A stretch of 64,000 bases of DNA from JADCGM01 sp943368345 (GTDB taxonomy: Bacteria > Pseudomonadota > Alphaproteobacteria > Sphingomonadales > Sphingomonadaceae). The translations under genes were made by a program, and so were the position numbers. Within the stretch, counting starts at the first letter, position 1; every line of letters begins with the position of its first letter. The DNA lies in contig CALRKY020000003.1 of NCBI GenBank assembly GCA_943368345.1, forward strand, positions 58,195 to 122,194, in the 5' to 3' direction. Below are positions 6,819 through 15,503 of this stretch, in pieces. A model generated the notes under the pieces. The model searched no databases. It saw only the letters and a program-made list of their open reading frames with translations, and was not told the origin of the DNA.

Positions 6819-8407
6819 TGCCGGAAGTGGCGCATGCCGGTGAAGACCATTGCCAGCCCGCGTTCATCGGCTGCAGCGATTACGTCGGCATCGCGGATTG
6901 AACCACCCGGCTGGATGACCGCCGTGGCTCCGGCCTCGGCGGCGGAGATCAAGCCGTCGGGAAAGGGGAAAAACGCGTCGGAGGCGACCGCTGACCCGAT
7001 CGTGCGCGGTTCGGCCCACCCGGCGGCAGCGGCGGCATCCTTGGCCTTCCAGGCGGCGATACGGGCGGAATCGAGCCGGCTCATCTGTCCTGCCCCGATA
7101 CCGGCGGTCGCACCGTCTTTGGCGTAGACGATGGCGTTGGACTTGACGTGTCGCGCCACGGTCCAGGCGAACAGCATGTCCGCCATCTCCCGCTCCGTCG
7201 GGGCGCGCTTGGTGACCAGTTTCAGGTCGGCTTCGGTCACCGCGCCATTGTCGCGGGTCTGGATCAGGTAACCGCCGGCAATTGTCTTGATTGAAAGCCC
7301 GCCGCGACGCGGGTCGGGCAGGGCACCGGTCAGCAGCAGCCGGAGGTTCTTCTTGGCTGCAAACACTGCCCGCGCGCCTTCGTCGGCGTCAGGTGCCACG
7401 ACAACCTCGGTGAAGATCGCAGCTATTGCCTCGGCCGTGGCCGCATCGAGCGGGCGGTTGACCGCAATAATTCCGCCAAAGGCCGAAACCGGGTCGCAGG
7501 CAAAGGCGGCGGCATAAGCCTCTGCCAGGGTCGCCCCGGTTGCAACGCCGCACGGGTTGGCATGTTTGATGATCGCAACAGCGGGCGGGCCGTCCCGGAA
7601 CTCGGCGATCAACTCCAGTGCGCCGTCGGCGTCGTTCAGATTGTTGTAGCTGAGTTCCTTGCCCTGCACCTGTGTGGCCTGCCCGATCCCGCGTGAATGC
7701 GGCCCTGCCGGAGTGTAGAATGCGGCCTTCTGGTGTGGGTTCTCCCCGTAGCGCAGCTCGGTGCCAAGTTCGGCGATCATCGGCAGGGTGTCGAGGAACA
7801 GCTTTTGCTGATCGGCAAATCCGAACCAGGAGGCAATCATCGAATCGTAGGTCGCCGTATGCGCAAAGGCCTTGGCAGCAAGCCGTTTGCGCAAGCCAAG
7901 CGAGGTTGCTCCGCCTGACGTATCCAGTTCGGCAATCAGCGCCGGATAATCAGCGGCATCGGTGACGCAAGCGACAAATCCGTGGTTCTTCGCCGCTGAC
8001 CGCACCATCGCCGGACCGCCAATATCGATATTCTCGATAATCTCGTCGCGCCCCGCCCCTTTGGCGACAGTCGCGGCAAAGGGGTAGAGATTGACGATCA
8101 GCAGGTCGATCGCACCGATCCCGTGCGCCTGCATTGATGCGGCATGGTCGGGATGGTCGCGCAGCGCCAGCAACCCGCCGTGGATGGTCGGGTGCAGGGT
8201 CTTGACCCGGCCGTCCATCATTTCGGGAAAGCCGGTGTGATCTGAGACATCGGTCACCGCATGGCCAAGCGTGCGCAGATGCGTGGCGGTGCCGCCGGTC
8301 GACAGGATCTGGACCCCGTGACGCGTCAGAGCCTGCGCCAGATCGGCAAGACCCGCCTTGTCAGAAACCGAAATGAGCGCGCGCGTGACCTTCACGGCAT
8401 CGGACAT
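6815..8407 (-). CDS. purH: Bifunctional AICAR transformylase / IMP cyclohydrolase
   Basis: This 530-residue enzyme carries out the last two steps of de novo IMP synthesis. The N-terminal cyclohydrolase domain begins VTRALISVSDKAGL and includes LSTGGTA. The transformylase domain holds the KHANPCG motif and ends with AVIQPGGSIRDADVI. The ATG at 8407 gives the normal N-terminus; a longer reading adds 14 unconserved residues. It is convergent with ribF and follows a heparinase-like gene and rpe on the same strand. The length is typical. Confidence 0.97.
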   Translation of the reverse strand: MSDAVKVTRALISVSDKAGLADLAQALTRHGVQILSTGGTATHLRTLGHAVTDVSDHTGFPEMMDGRVKTLHPTIHGGLLALRDHPDHAASMQAHGIGAIDLLIVNLYPFAATVAKGAGRDEIIENIDIGGPAMVRSAAKNHGFVACVTDAADYPALIAELDTSGGATSLGLRKRLAAKAFAHTATYDSMIASWFGFADQQKLFLDTLPMIAELGTELRYGENPHQKAAFYTPAGPHSRGIGQATQVQGKELSYNNLNDADGALELIAEFRDGPPAVAIIKHANPCGVATGATLAEAYAAAFACDPVSAFGGIIAVNRPLDAATAEAIAAIFTEVVVAPDADEGARAVFAAKKNLRLLLTGALPDPRRGGLSIKTIAGGYLIQTRDNGAVTEADLKLVTKRAPTEREMADMLFAWTVARHVKSNAIVYAKDGATAGIGAGQMSRLDSARIAAWKAKDAAAAAGWAEPRTIGSAVASDAFFPFPDGLISAAEAGATAVIQPGGSIRDADVIAAADERGLAMVFTGMRHFRH

Positions 8408-8473
8408 GAGTATCTCCCGGGAAAATTTGCGTCTGCATTCGCGTTGCACGGCGCGGATTGCAAGAGCGGAACG

Positions 8474-10195
8474 TCAGCGGACCCGTTTCAGCGACCAGTT
8501 GACACTGGCCCCGTCCCGGGTGGTTTCGCCGCTCACCACCAATTGCTGGGTTGGGGTCGGACGGCCATCGTCGGCAATGACCAGCGAATCCTCCAGCTTC
8601 AACGCCCCGCCCCGCGCCCGGAACTGCCAGAGGTTGCCCGAACCCAGCTTCAGCAGCGCCCCGCTGCCGTCAGCAGTGGGAGACGCCTCCACATCGGTTG
8701 CCAGATGGAACCGGACATCGAAGCGTGCATCGGCAGCCTTGCGGGACGGCTTGCCGCCGGGCGGCGCCAGTTCATCCTCGCAGCGCAAGTCGCCCCCATC
8801 CGCCGAGAGATAGAGTTTTCGGGTGTGGACAAGGGCGTGGCGGCGGACATAGCCGTCGTGGCTAGCCTCGACCCAAATGCCTTCCTCGCTCTCCTGACGG
8901 CTGGCGACAACCTCCTCAACCCCGCGCCCCAATGTACCATCGTCACGGATGCGGGTTGAATTGGTATCGGCGAGGGTCAGCGTCGAATGTGCCGCCGTGG
9001 TGCGGAGGCCATCTGCCAGTTCGGCAGGCAGCGGCCTTGGCAAGCCGGAGGTGCCGCCGCAGTTGACGATGATCCGGTTCGGCCCGTCCGACAGCTCAAA
9101 GGCCAGCGTCCCGGCATGGGCGCACGTGGAGGCGCGGGCAACCGGTGGCGGCCCGGCGTCGAGGACCAAGGTCGTGCGGTTCGCGGTCATGCGCTGAACC
9201 CCGGACCAGCGGCCATTCTGTGTCGCCTTTTCCATGATCCCTGATGCATCGACCGCTTTGGCGGCGCGGGACGCAAAGCCTGACGGGCTGCCATGCATCG
9301 CCACCAGCCCGCCATCGCCCAGCAGCAGCGCCTTCACGCCCGGGACCGCCCGCGCCAAACCATCGGCCACCAGGTCGGCCGGACGCAGCTGACGGGCCAC
9401 ATAGAGCGCCTGCATGGTCAACAATCGTTCGAGCACGCGGACATGATCGAGCGGGCTGCGGCTGACCACCCCGCCGTCGGGCAGCAGCAGTGCCGACAGC
9501 GCCTTGTCGATCTGCCCTTCCACCTTCACCTGCCGTGCCTCCCCACCCGGCAGCAGCAGCGCCGCCGCCAGCAGTCCGGTCAGCGCATCGAGCCGCGCCA
9601 GTCCATCCGGGGTTTTGTCGACTGCGCGTTCGATATGGCGGGCGGCGCGGGCGAGGTGATTGAGAACGTTGGAGCGGTGGACCAGGTCATGTCCGCCGAG
9701 AAAATAAGGGGCGTAGCTGGCCCAGGCGACCAGACGCTGCCCCGACAAGTCGGGCCGCCAGGCTGCCGGTTCAAACTCGGCGAAATGCGCCAGCCAGGCC
9801 CGCACCAGTTTTTCCGCAGCGCGTGCGCCAGCCTCCCGGTCGGTTGCCGCCGCAATATCGCGCAGGAAGGCAAAGCTGTGCGCCCAGTCCCGCCATGCCT
9901 CCGGTGCGGCGGTCAGCGCGCTGGCAAAATCGCGCATTTCGATGGTGGTGCCCGCGTGGATCAGCTTCCCATCGGCAACCAATGCCCGACCGTGCGATAC
10001 ATCCCCCGCCACCGGATCATGCGGCACTGCCAGCAATTTCAGCGGGAAACGGCCCTTGAGGCGCATCTGGTGCAGCGGACTGCCGAGTTGCAGCCGGTGC
10101 AGGGTCAGCGACAGCCGCTCCCCAAGCGACAGCCCTTTGTCGCCGCCATCCCGGCTCAGCCGTTGTCCGGCCGGCGGCGTGTCGTCGTCCTTCAC
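8474..10195 (-). CDS. Heparinase II/III family protein
   Basis: The 573-residue protein has an alpha-helical N-terminal half (about residues 60-310) and a beta-rich C-terminal half (about 330-570), the plan of heparinase II/III-type polysaccharide lyases. LVHRSNVLNHLARAARH and AHAGTLAFELSDG resemble conserved parts of that family. No signal peptide is evident, so its true substrate and location are unclear. The start is GTG at 10195, overlapping the rpe stop codon (GTGA), so it is co-expressed with rpe. The same gene commonly sits beside purH in sphingomonads. Confidence 0.78.
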   Translation of the reverse strand: MKDDDTPPAGQRLSRDGGDKGLSLGERLSLTLHRLQLGSPLHQMRLKGRFPLKLLAVPHDPVAGDVSHGRALVADGKLIHAGTTIEMRDFASALTAAPEAWRDWAHSFAFLRDIAAATDREAGARAAEKLVRAWLAHFAEFEPAAWRPDLSGQRLVAWASYAPYFLGGHDLVHRSNVLNHLARAARHIERAVDKTPDGLARLDALTGLLAAALLLPGGEARQVKVEGQIDKALSALLLPDGGVVSRSPLDHVRVLERLLTMQALYVARQLRPADLVADGLARAVPGVKALLLGDGGLVAMHGSPSGFASRAAKAVDASGIMEKATQNGRWSGVQRMTANRTTLVLDAGPPPVARASTCAHAGTLAFELSDGPNRIIVNCGGTSGLPRPLPAELADGLRTTAAHSTLTLADTNSTRIRDDGTLGRGVEEVVASRQESEEGIWVEASHDGYVRRHALVHTRKLYLSADGGDLRCEDELAPPGGKPSRKAADARFDVRFHLATDVEASPTADGSGALLKLGSGNLWQFRARGGALKLEDSLVIADDGRPTPTQQLVVSGETTRDGASVNWSLKRVR

Positions 10196-10851
10196 CCCCG
10201 CAGGCCGGCGATATTCGTGGCATAGGCGCCAGGACCGCCCCGGAAGGTCGCAGTGCCCGCCACCAGCACATCGGCCCCGGCGGCAATCACCCGGGGAGCG
10301 GTCACCGCATCAACGCCGCCGTCAACCTGCAGGTCGATGACCTTGCCCAGCTTGTCGATCGATTTGCGGATCGCCTCAATCTTGCGCAGTTGCGACTCGA
10401 TGAACGACTGCCCGCCAAAGCCCGGATTGACGCTCATCACCAGCACCAGGTCGATTTCTTCGAGGATATAGTCGAGCATTTTGGCGGGCGTCGCCGGGTT
10501 GAGCGACACGCCCGCCTTCTTGCCGAGCGCCTTGATCCGCTGAACCGTGCGGTGCAGATGCGGCCCCGCCTCGGCATGGACGGTGATGATATCCGATCCG
10601 GCCTCGGCAAAGGCATCGAGGAAATGATCAACCGGCGCGATCATCAGATGCACGTCCATGACCTTGGCCGTGTGCGGGCGCAGCGCCTTCACCACGGCGG
10701 GGCCAATGGTCAGATTGGGCACGAAATGCCCGTCCATCACATCGACATGGATATAGTCGGCCCCGGCCAGATCGATGGCGCGAACCTCCTCACCAAGCCG
10801 CGCAAAATCAGCGCTGAGGATGGACGGCGCGATACGGATGGGCTGCTGCAT
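10192..10851 (-). CDS. rpe: Ribulose-phosphate 3-epimerase
   Basis: The 219-residue TIM-barrel enzyme interconverts ribulose 5-phosphate and xylulose 5-phosphate in the pentose phosphate pathway. Diagnostic motifs are SILSADF near the start, VDVMDGHFVPN, VNPGFGGQSFI and QVDGGV. The ATG at 10851 (MQQPIRIAPS) gives the standard start; a longer frame adds 29 unconserved residues. It is the first gene of a strand-coupled run rpe, heparinase-like gene, purH. Confidence 0.96.
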   Translation of the reverse strand: MQQPIRIAPSILSADFARLGEEVRAIDLAGADYIHVDVMDGHFVPNLTIGPAVVKALRPHTAKVMDVHLMIAPVDHFLDAFAEAGSDIITVHAEAGPHLHRTVQRIKALGKKAGVSLNPATPAKMLDYILEEIDLVLVMSVNPGFGGQSFIESQLRKIEAIRKSIDKLGKVIDLQVDGGVDAVTAPRVIAAGADVLVAGTATFRGGPGAYATNIAGLRG

Positions 10852-10927
10852 TTGCAGGATGTAGCAGGGGGTGGGCGCAGGCGTCCAGATGGGTGACAGG
10901 CCAGCGTATTTCATGTCAGAAGATGGC

Positions 10928-11290
10928 ATGACCATCATCGCTCTTGATCACGTCCAACTTGCCATGCCAACCGGCGGCGAGGATGCCGCTCGGGTATTTT
11001 ATGCCGACATTCTCGGGCTGACCGAAATCCCCAAACCTGCCGAACTTGCGGGTCGTGGCGGCTGCTGGTTCGCGCGCGGCAATGTCCACGTCCACCTCGG
11101 CGTCGAGGCTGACTTTCGTCCCGCGAAGAAGGCCCATCCGGCGTTTCGGGTCGCAGGCCTAGCTGCGCTGCGCACCCAGCTTGATGACCATGGTCATGCG
11201 ACCCGTGACGACATTGCAGTCGAGGGAATGGAACGATTTTTTGTCGATGACCCGTTCGGCAACCGAATTGAATTGATCGATGCCGGCTAG
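10928..11290 (+). CDS. VOC (glyoxalase/bleomycin resistance) family protein
   Basis: The 120-residue single-domain protein begins IIALDHVQLAMP and ends FFVDDPFGNRIELID, both typical of the vicinal-oxygen-chelate fold. The metal-ligand-like residues H (in LDHVQ), H (in NVHVHLGV) and E (in NRIELI) are present, so it may be a metal-dependent lyase or dioxygenase; the substrate is unknown. The ATG at 10928 was chosen because it adjoins the conserved start; ATG at 10913 is possible. Confidence 0.8.
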   Translation: MTIIALDHVQLAMPTGGEDAARVFYADILGLTEIPKPAELAGRGGCWFARGNVHVHLGVEADFRPAKKAHPAFRVAGLAALRTQLDDHGHATRDDIAVEGMERFFVDDPFGNRIELIDAG

Positions 11291-11427
11291 GCTCGCCTCA
11301 AGTACGCAATAAAGTCACGTCAAGCTCTTCTGGAATTTTCCGCTCCCAGCCATCGGTCGTCGACGCCTCTTGGGAGTTCATCCGGCCGGACTGGGTCAAT
11401 CCGGATATTGTCATACAGCGCCAGTTG
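11291..11427 (-). pseudogene. Decayed duplicate of the rsmB 3' end
   Basis: Read on the minus strand this stretch gives YDNIRIDPVRPDELP and, after degenerate sequence, GWERKIPEELD. These match the intact rsmB C-terminus (YDNIRIDPVAQDELP and GWVRTIPGELD) at 11894-12030. At DNA level a 24-base block, GGGTCAATCCGGATATTG plus ATCAT-type sequence, is almost unchanged between the two places. The copy has mismatches and a stop before the end. It is a remnant left on the far side of the DUF805 gene, pointing to a past duplication or gene replacement here. Confidence 0.75.
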
Positions 11428-11443
11428 ATTGATATTGGCGGTC

Positions 11444-11887
11444 GTGAGGGAATTTCTTTTCGCGCTACGGCACTATGCCGACCTTTCGGGCCGCGCCTCC
11501 CGACGAGAGTTCTGGCGGTTCATGTTGTGGTATCTGATCCTCACGATCATGCTGGTCGTCGCCGATGCCACTTTGGGCCGGGATGGCCGTTTCGGCCTAG
11601 CGGACATGGCCTATGTGGCGTTGTTTGTCCCCCAGTTGGCGTTGCAAGTGCGGCGTCTACATGACGTGGGCCTTTCGGGATATCAGGTGAAAAATAGTTT
11701 GATCGTCGGATTAAGCGGCCTGTCCTTGGTCGTCGCAGGCGGTTCAGCCCAAATCATGGCGCTGGCCTACTTGGGCGTTGGGGTCGTGGCAGCGGCGTTT
11801 GCGCTGATAATTTTTATCTGGGTCTGTATGTTGATGCCGGGATCAAAGGGCCTAAACGAATACGGACCGATGCCATCCCGTCGCTAA
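11444..11887 (+). CDS. DUF805 family membrane protein
   Basis: The 147-residue protein has the DUF805 start FALRHYADLSGRASRREFW, the internal RRLHDVGLSGYQ motif near residue 70, and about four membrane segments (roughly 25-47, 50-68, 82-102 and 108-130). The family's function is unknown. GTG at 11444 is the favoured start; TTG at 11429 is possible. Its codons look more AT-rich than those of neighbours. It lies between intact rsmB and a decayed rsmB tail on the opposite strand, suggesting it arrived or was rearranged with a duplicated segment. Confidence 0.82.
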   Translation: MREFLFALRHYADLSGRASRREFWRFMLWYLILTIMLVVADATLGRDGRFGLADMAYVALFVPQLALQVRRLHDVGLSGYQVKNSLIVGLSGLSLVVAGGSAQIMALAYLGVGVVAAAFALIIFIWVCMLMPGSKGLNEYGPMPSRR

Positions 11888-11893
11888 ATTCGG

Positions 11894-13147
11894 TTACCGC
11901 CGCTTCAACCGCGCAATGAAGAACCCATCCAGCTCCCCCGGAATCGTCCGCACCCAGCCCTCAGGCGACGGCGCGACTGTCGGCGGCAACTCATCCTGCG
12001 CCACCGGGTCAATCCGGATATTGTCATAGCGCGCCAGCAGCGCCTTGATCTGGTGCTCTCCTTCCTCGGGCTCCAGTGAGCAGACGCAATAGATCAGCCG
12101 CCCGTTGGCAGTCAGCAGGCCGAGGGCGCTGTCGATCAGTTCGGCTTGCAGTTTAAGCAGCGGGGCCAGCGCGCGTTCGCCCTTCAGGTGGAGCACGTCT
12201 GGGTGGCGGCGGAAGATGCCGGTCGCCGAACAAGGGGCGTCGAGCAAGATGTCGTCGACGGGCAGGCGCGGGGCCCATTCTCGGGCGTCGGCGGCGACCA
12301 CTTCGGCGGTCAGGCCAGTGCGGGCGAGATTCTCGCGGACGCGGGCCAACCGGGCCTCGGCGATGTCCACCGCAATCACCTCGGCCCCGGCAGCGGCCAG
12401 CTGCATGGTCTTGCCGCCGGGGGCGGCGCACAGGTCAGCAATGCGCCTGCCGCGCACATCGCCCAGCAGGCGCGCGGGCAGGCCGGCGGCGAAATCCTGA
12501 ACCCACCAATCCCCTTCGGCAAAGCCCGGCCAATCGGTCAGCGGGCCCTTGCGGCTGGTGCGGACATGGCCGGGGGCGAGCGATGTTCCCTCCAGTGCGG
12601 CCATAAACTCAGCGGTCCGGGCCGGATCACGCAGGGCAAGATCAGTCGGCGGTTCGTGCGCCAGCGCCTTTGACAAGCCCTCCAGTGCGTCGTCGCCCCA
12701 GGCCGTGTGCCAGCGCATTCCGACGACCTCGGGCAGCGTCGGGGTCTCTGGCAAAATGACCCCCTCCCGAAGCAACCGCGACAGCACGCCGTGGACCAGA
12801 CGCCTTGGCCCGGATTCGACCAGCGGCAAGGCGGTCGCCACCACGGCATGATGCGGCGTATCAAGCAATATCGCCTGCGCCAGCGCGAGGCGCAGCACCA
12901 TCCGGGCGCGGGCATCATGTGGCAATCGCCTGGCGGTCGCGCCGTCGATAAGGTCATCAAGATCGGGCAACCAGCGCAGCACCCCGCCGGTGATGGCGCG
13001 GGCCAGCGCCCGGTCGTCGGGACGGGTGACCTCGTTGAATGCATTGCCGAGTGCGGCCTCCAGCGGCTTGCCCTGCCACAGGACGGAAATCAGCAGCCGG
13101 AGCGCCGCGCGCCGCGCCGCCGTGCCCGAGGGGTCATTGTCATGCAT
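11894..13147 (-). CDS. rsmB: 16S rRNA m5C967 methyltransferase
   Basis: The 417-residue protein methylates a cytosine of 16S rRNA using SAM. It has an N-terminal NusB-like RNA-binding domain (about residues 8-130) and a C-terminal Rossmann methyltransferase domain with DLCAAPGGKTMQLA, LLDAPCSATG and the second cysteine in CVCSLEPEEGE. Both catalytic cysteines are intact. It is somewhat short of the E. coli protein but normal for alphaproteobacteria. A degenerate copy of its last 45 codons lies about 0.5 kb away, beyond a DUF805 gene. Confidence 0.93.
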   Translation of the reverse strand: MHDNDPSGTAARRAALRLLISVLWQGKPLEAALGNAFNEVTRPDDRALARAITGGVLRWLPDLDDLIDGATARRLPHDARARMVLRLALAQAILLDTPHHAVVATALPLVESGPRRLVHGVLSRLLREGVILPETPTLPEVVGMRWHTAWGDDALEGLSKALAHEPPTDLALRDPARTAEFMAALEGTSLAPGHVRTSRKGPLTDWPGFAEGDWWVQDFAAGLPARLLGDVRGRRIADLCAAPGGKTMQLAAAGAEVIAVDIAEARLARVRENLARTGLTAEVVAADAREWAPRLPVDDILLDAPCSATGIFRRHPDVLHLKGERALAPLLKLQAELIDSALGLLTANGRLIYCVCSLEPEEGEHQIKALLARYDNIRIDPVAQDELPPTVAPSPEGWVRTIPGELDGFFIARLKRR

Positions 13148-13204
13148 GGTGCGGCGTGTCGGGGATGACCCGCACGCCTGTCAATGCACCGCGCCCCCGG
13201 AACC

Positions 13205-14038
13205 CTATTTTGCCGATGGTCGGTTTCCACCGAGGAAATGGCCAATCATCCGGAAATAACGGACCGGGAACAGCCGGGTGATCCAGTCGATCATCCGGGC
13301 GTCCGGGCCGATCAGCACCCGGTGCTGGCCGCGTTCCATGCCGCGGACGATGGTTTCGGCGGCCTGCTCCGGCGTGGTTTTCGCGGCCTGCTGGAATTGT
13401 TCATCCGAATCGAGTGCCTGCGGCTCACCGCCCATTCCGGCGATGAACTTGGCATTTTTGGCGACATTGGTCTTGATGCCGCCAGGGTGGACCCGGATGA
13501 CGGTGACGTGCGGGTCGGTGACGGCGAGTTCCAGATGCATGGCCTCCGTCAGCCCGCGCACCGCATATTTGGAGGCATTGTAGGCGCTTTGCGTCGGGTA
13601 ACCCATCATCCCGAACACCGACGAGATATTGACGATCCAACCGCGATCCGATTTGCGGACATGTGGCATCGCGGCGCGGCACCCCTCCACCACTGCGTCG
13701 AAATTCACCGCCATCACCCGGTCAAAATCCGCCTTCGGGCAATCGGCAAATGGCGCGACGACGGTCAACCCGGCATTGTTGATGATGCCGTCCAGCGCCC
13801 CGAATTCGGCGACGGCCCGGTCAACCCAGCCGCGCAGCCGGTCGCTGTCGGTCACATCAAACGCATCGGCGAAATGCGGATAATTGCCGAGCATGCGAGA
13901 GGTTTCCAGCAGGCCGGCATCATCCTTGTCAGCCAAGGCCAGTTTCGCACCCCGCCCCGCCAGATTGAGCGCCAACGCCCGCCCGATCCCGCTGCCGGCC
14001 CCGGTGATCGCAATCGTCCGTCCTGAAAGACTGTGCAT
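13205..14038 (-). CDS. Short-chain dehydrogenase/reductase
   Basis: The 277-residue protein has the classical SDR pattern: cofactor motif TGAGSGIG near residue 12, NNAG near residue 86, catalytic serine in NISSVFG and the YNASK active-site pair. A long C-terminal tail (VRYFRMIGHFLGG) may associate with the membrane, as in acetoin or retinol-type SDRs. The substrate cannot be read from the sequence. The gene ends 57 bp from rsmB, which is on the same strand downstream. Confidence 0.85.
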   Translation of the reverse strand: MHSLSGRTIAITGAGSGIGRALALNLAGRGAKLALADKDDAGLLETSRMLGNYPHFADAFDVTDSDRLRGWVDRAVAEFGALDGIINNAGLTVVAPFADCPKADFDRVMAVNFDAVVEGCRAAMPHVRKSDRGWIVNISSVFGMMGYPTQSAYNASKYAVRGLTEAMHLELAVTDPHVTVIRVHPGGIKTNVAKNAKFIAGMGGEPQALDSDEQFQQAAKTTPEQAAETIVRGMERGQHRVLIGPDARMIDWITRLFPVRYFRMIGHFLGGNRPSAK

Positions 14039-14095
14039 TTTGCCCCCTTGAAATTATGGAGACCCTAAACCCACGACAGGAAGACGGGAAGCTGG

Positions 14096-14251
14096 ATGGA
14101 TAGGCAGGACGACAAGACCCCGGAACCGGCACCGCCGACCGCCACGCCGGACGTCAAACCCGACCTGCCAACCGAACATGGCGGCCGCAAAGGCCCCGAG
14201 CCGACCCGGTATGGCGACTGGGAAAAAGGCGGCATCGCGGTTGATTTTTAG
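14096..14251 (+). CDS. DUF1674 / SdhAF4-type succinate dehydrogenase assembly factor
   Basis: This 51-residue protein ends with GGRKGPEPTRYGDWEKGG and VDF, the signature of the DUF1674 family, the bacterial relatives of mitochondrial SDHAF4 that assist flavinylated SdhA during complex II assembly. The N-terminal half is proline-rich and likely disordered. The ATG at 14096 follows a GGGAAG-type ribosome-binding site; an upstream ATG is in another frame and stops. Its TAG overlaps the stop codon of the convergent protease gene. It often neighbours rsmB in this order of bacteria. Confidence 0.88.
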   Translation: MDRQDDKTPEPAPPTATPDVKPDLPTEHGGRKGPEPTRYGDWEKGGIAVDF

Positions 14252-15426
14252 GCGGTTGGCGGCGGCCGGCGGCGGGTACGCACCAGACCGGCGAATCCGA
14301 GACCGAACAGGCCGAGCATGCCAGGAGTCGGGATGGCTGAGAACATCCCTTGGGTTTGCATAAGGCTGTCGATCAGGCTGGCAAAGCTCGACACCCGTGT
14401 GTCGCCCGATAATTCACCGAAGCTGGAATTGGTGCACGCAGCCGATACCGGGGTGCTACCACTGTCCGCGCCCGGAAACCGGTTCGAATCGGGGTCGATC
14501 TGGCCGGGGCCGCAGGCGCCGTCGATGATTGAACCGGTGATACCGAAAGAGGTGATCCCGGCGAGCAAGCTGCCAATAAAGGTTCCGCCGCCCGAGTCCC
14601 CGGGTGAGGAATTGGCCTCGACCAACTGGTAGTCTGCTGGATTCTCGTTGCCGGGAATGCCGGCAAATAATTGTCCGTCCGACAGCCGCCGATAGACACC
14701 GGTCTGCGGCAGGCCTAGCGCTCCAAACACATCATTCTGCGAAAATCCGCTGTCAAAATCATAGAGCAACACATCGTTTCCAACGTCGGCAAATACCTGA
14801 TCGCCGCTCGCTTCATAGATATTCTGACCCGCGCGCTTCGACCGACCGCCGATGGCATTGTTGGTGCCGCCGGTCCCTTCGCCGGTCGATCCGAAGCCGA
14901 CCTTGGTGTGGATTTGGCCGAATTCGTCATTGCCCCGATAAATGCCATACCGATCGAACGATGCCGCGGCATCCTCGTCGAGGTACAGGGCGGCAATATC
15001 ATTGGCCCCGACATTTCCGGTCCACGCCGGGTTCACCCAGACATGCGAGGCCTCATATTCGGTAAAGGTTCCACCGGAGGCGGAGGAGGCTGACCCAAAG
15101 CGCACCCGCACCCGGTTGAGGTCCACCGCGTCAACGCAGTGGGCGGCGGTCAGCAACACCCGGTTGGAGACCAATGTCGCGCTGCAGGTCGTGACGAACC
15201 CAGCGGTATCGAGCTGATCGGTGTTGACGATCAACCCGGCAGCCCCACTCCAGGTCGAGGCCGGGACCCGGAAATAGGGGTTGTTGATATCGGCGGCACT
15301 CGCGACCACAAGATTTTGCTGCAAGAGGTTGCGATTGGCGTCGAGCGACAGCGGGGCAGCAGCAACCGCACCGGCAAAGGTGAATGCCGCCCAGAATACC
15401 GCCTGAATTTGCAGCTGTCGGTTCAT
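14248..15426 (-). CDS. Secreted trypsin-like serine protease with PEP-CTERM-type tail
   Basis: The 392-residue protein starts with a signal peptide (about residues 1-24) and has the S1-family triad H96 (LTAAHC), D143 (ANDIAALYL) and S278 (PGDSGGG). The C-terminus, from about residue 365, reads IPTPGMLGLFGLGFAG followed by a basic run, which is the PEP-CTERM layout recognised by exosortase systems, with P-T-P in place of the usual P-E-P. It is therefore likely to be exported and sorted or anchored. No exosortase gene is in the window. Substrates are unknown. Confidence 0.85.
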   Translation of the reverse strand: MNRQLQIQAVFWAAFTFAGAVAAAPLSLDANRNLLQQNLVVASAADINNPYFRVPASTWSGAAGLIVNTDQLDTAGFVTTCSATLVSNRVLLTAAHCVDAVDLNRVRVRFGSASSASGGTFTEYEASHVWVNPAWTGNVGANDIAALYLDEDAAASFDRYGIYRGNDEFGQIHTKVGFGSTGEGTGGTNNAIGGRSKRAGQNIYEASGDQVFADVGNDVLLYDFDSGFSQNDVFGALGLPQTGVYRRLSDGQLFAGIPGNENPADYQLVEANSSPGDSGGGTFIGSLLAGITSFGITGSIIDGACGPGQIDPDSNRFPGADSGSTPVSAACTNSSFGELSGDTRVSSFASLIDSLMQTQGMFSAIPTPGMLGLFGLGFAGLVRTRRRPPPTA

Positions 15427-15503
15427 CAGTCTCTCACGCGATTATACTGACACCCAATGCCCGCTCTTTGCCAAGCAGAATCGGCGGCGTCTAGGTCCTG
15501 ACC

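Noticed and set aside
8261..8959. Plus-strand frame across the purH-heparinase junction
   Set aside because: It is antisense to two well-supported genes and lacks any domain pattern.
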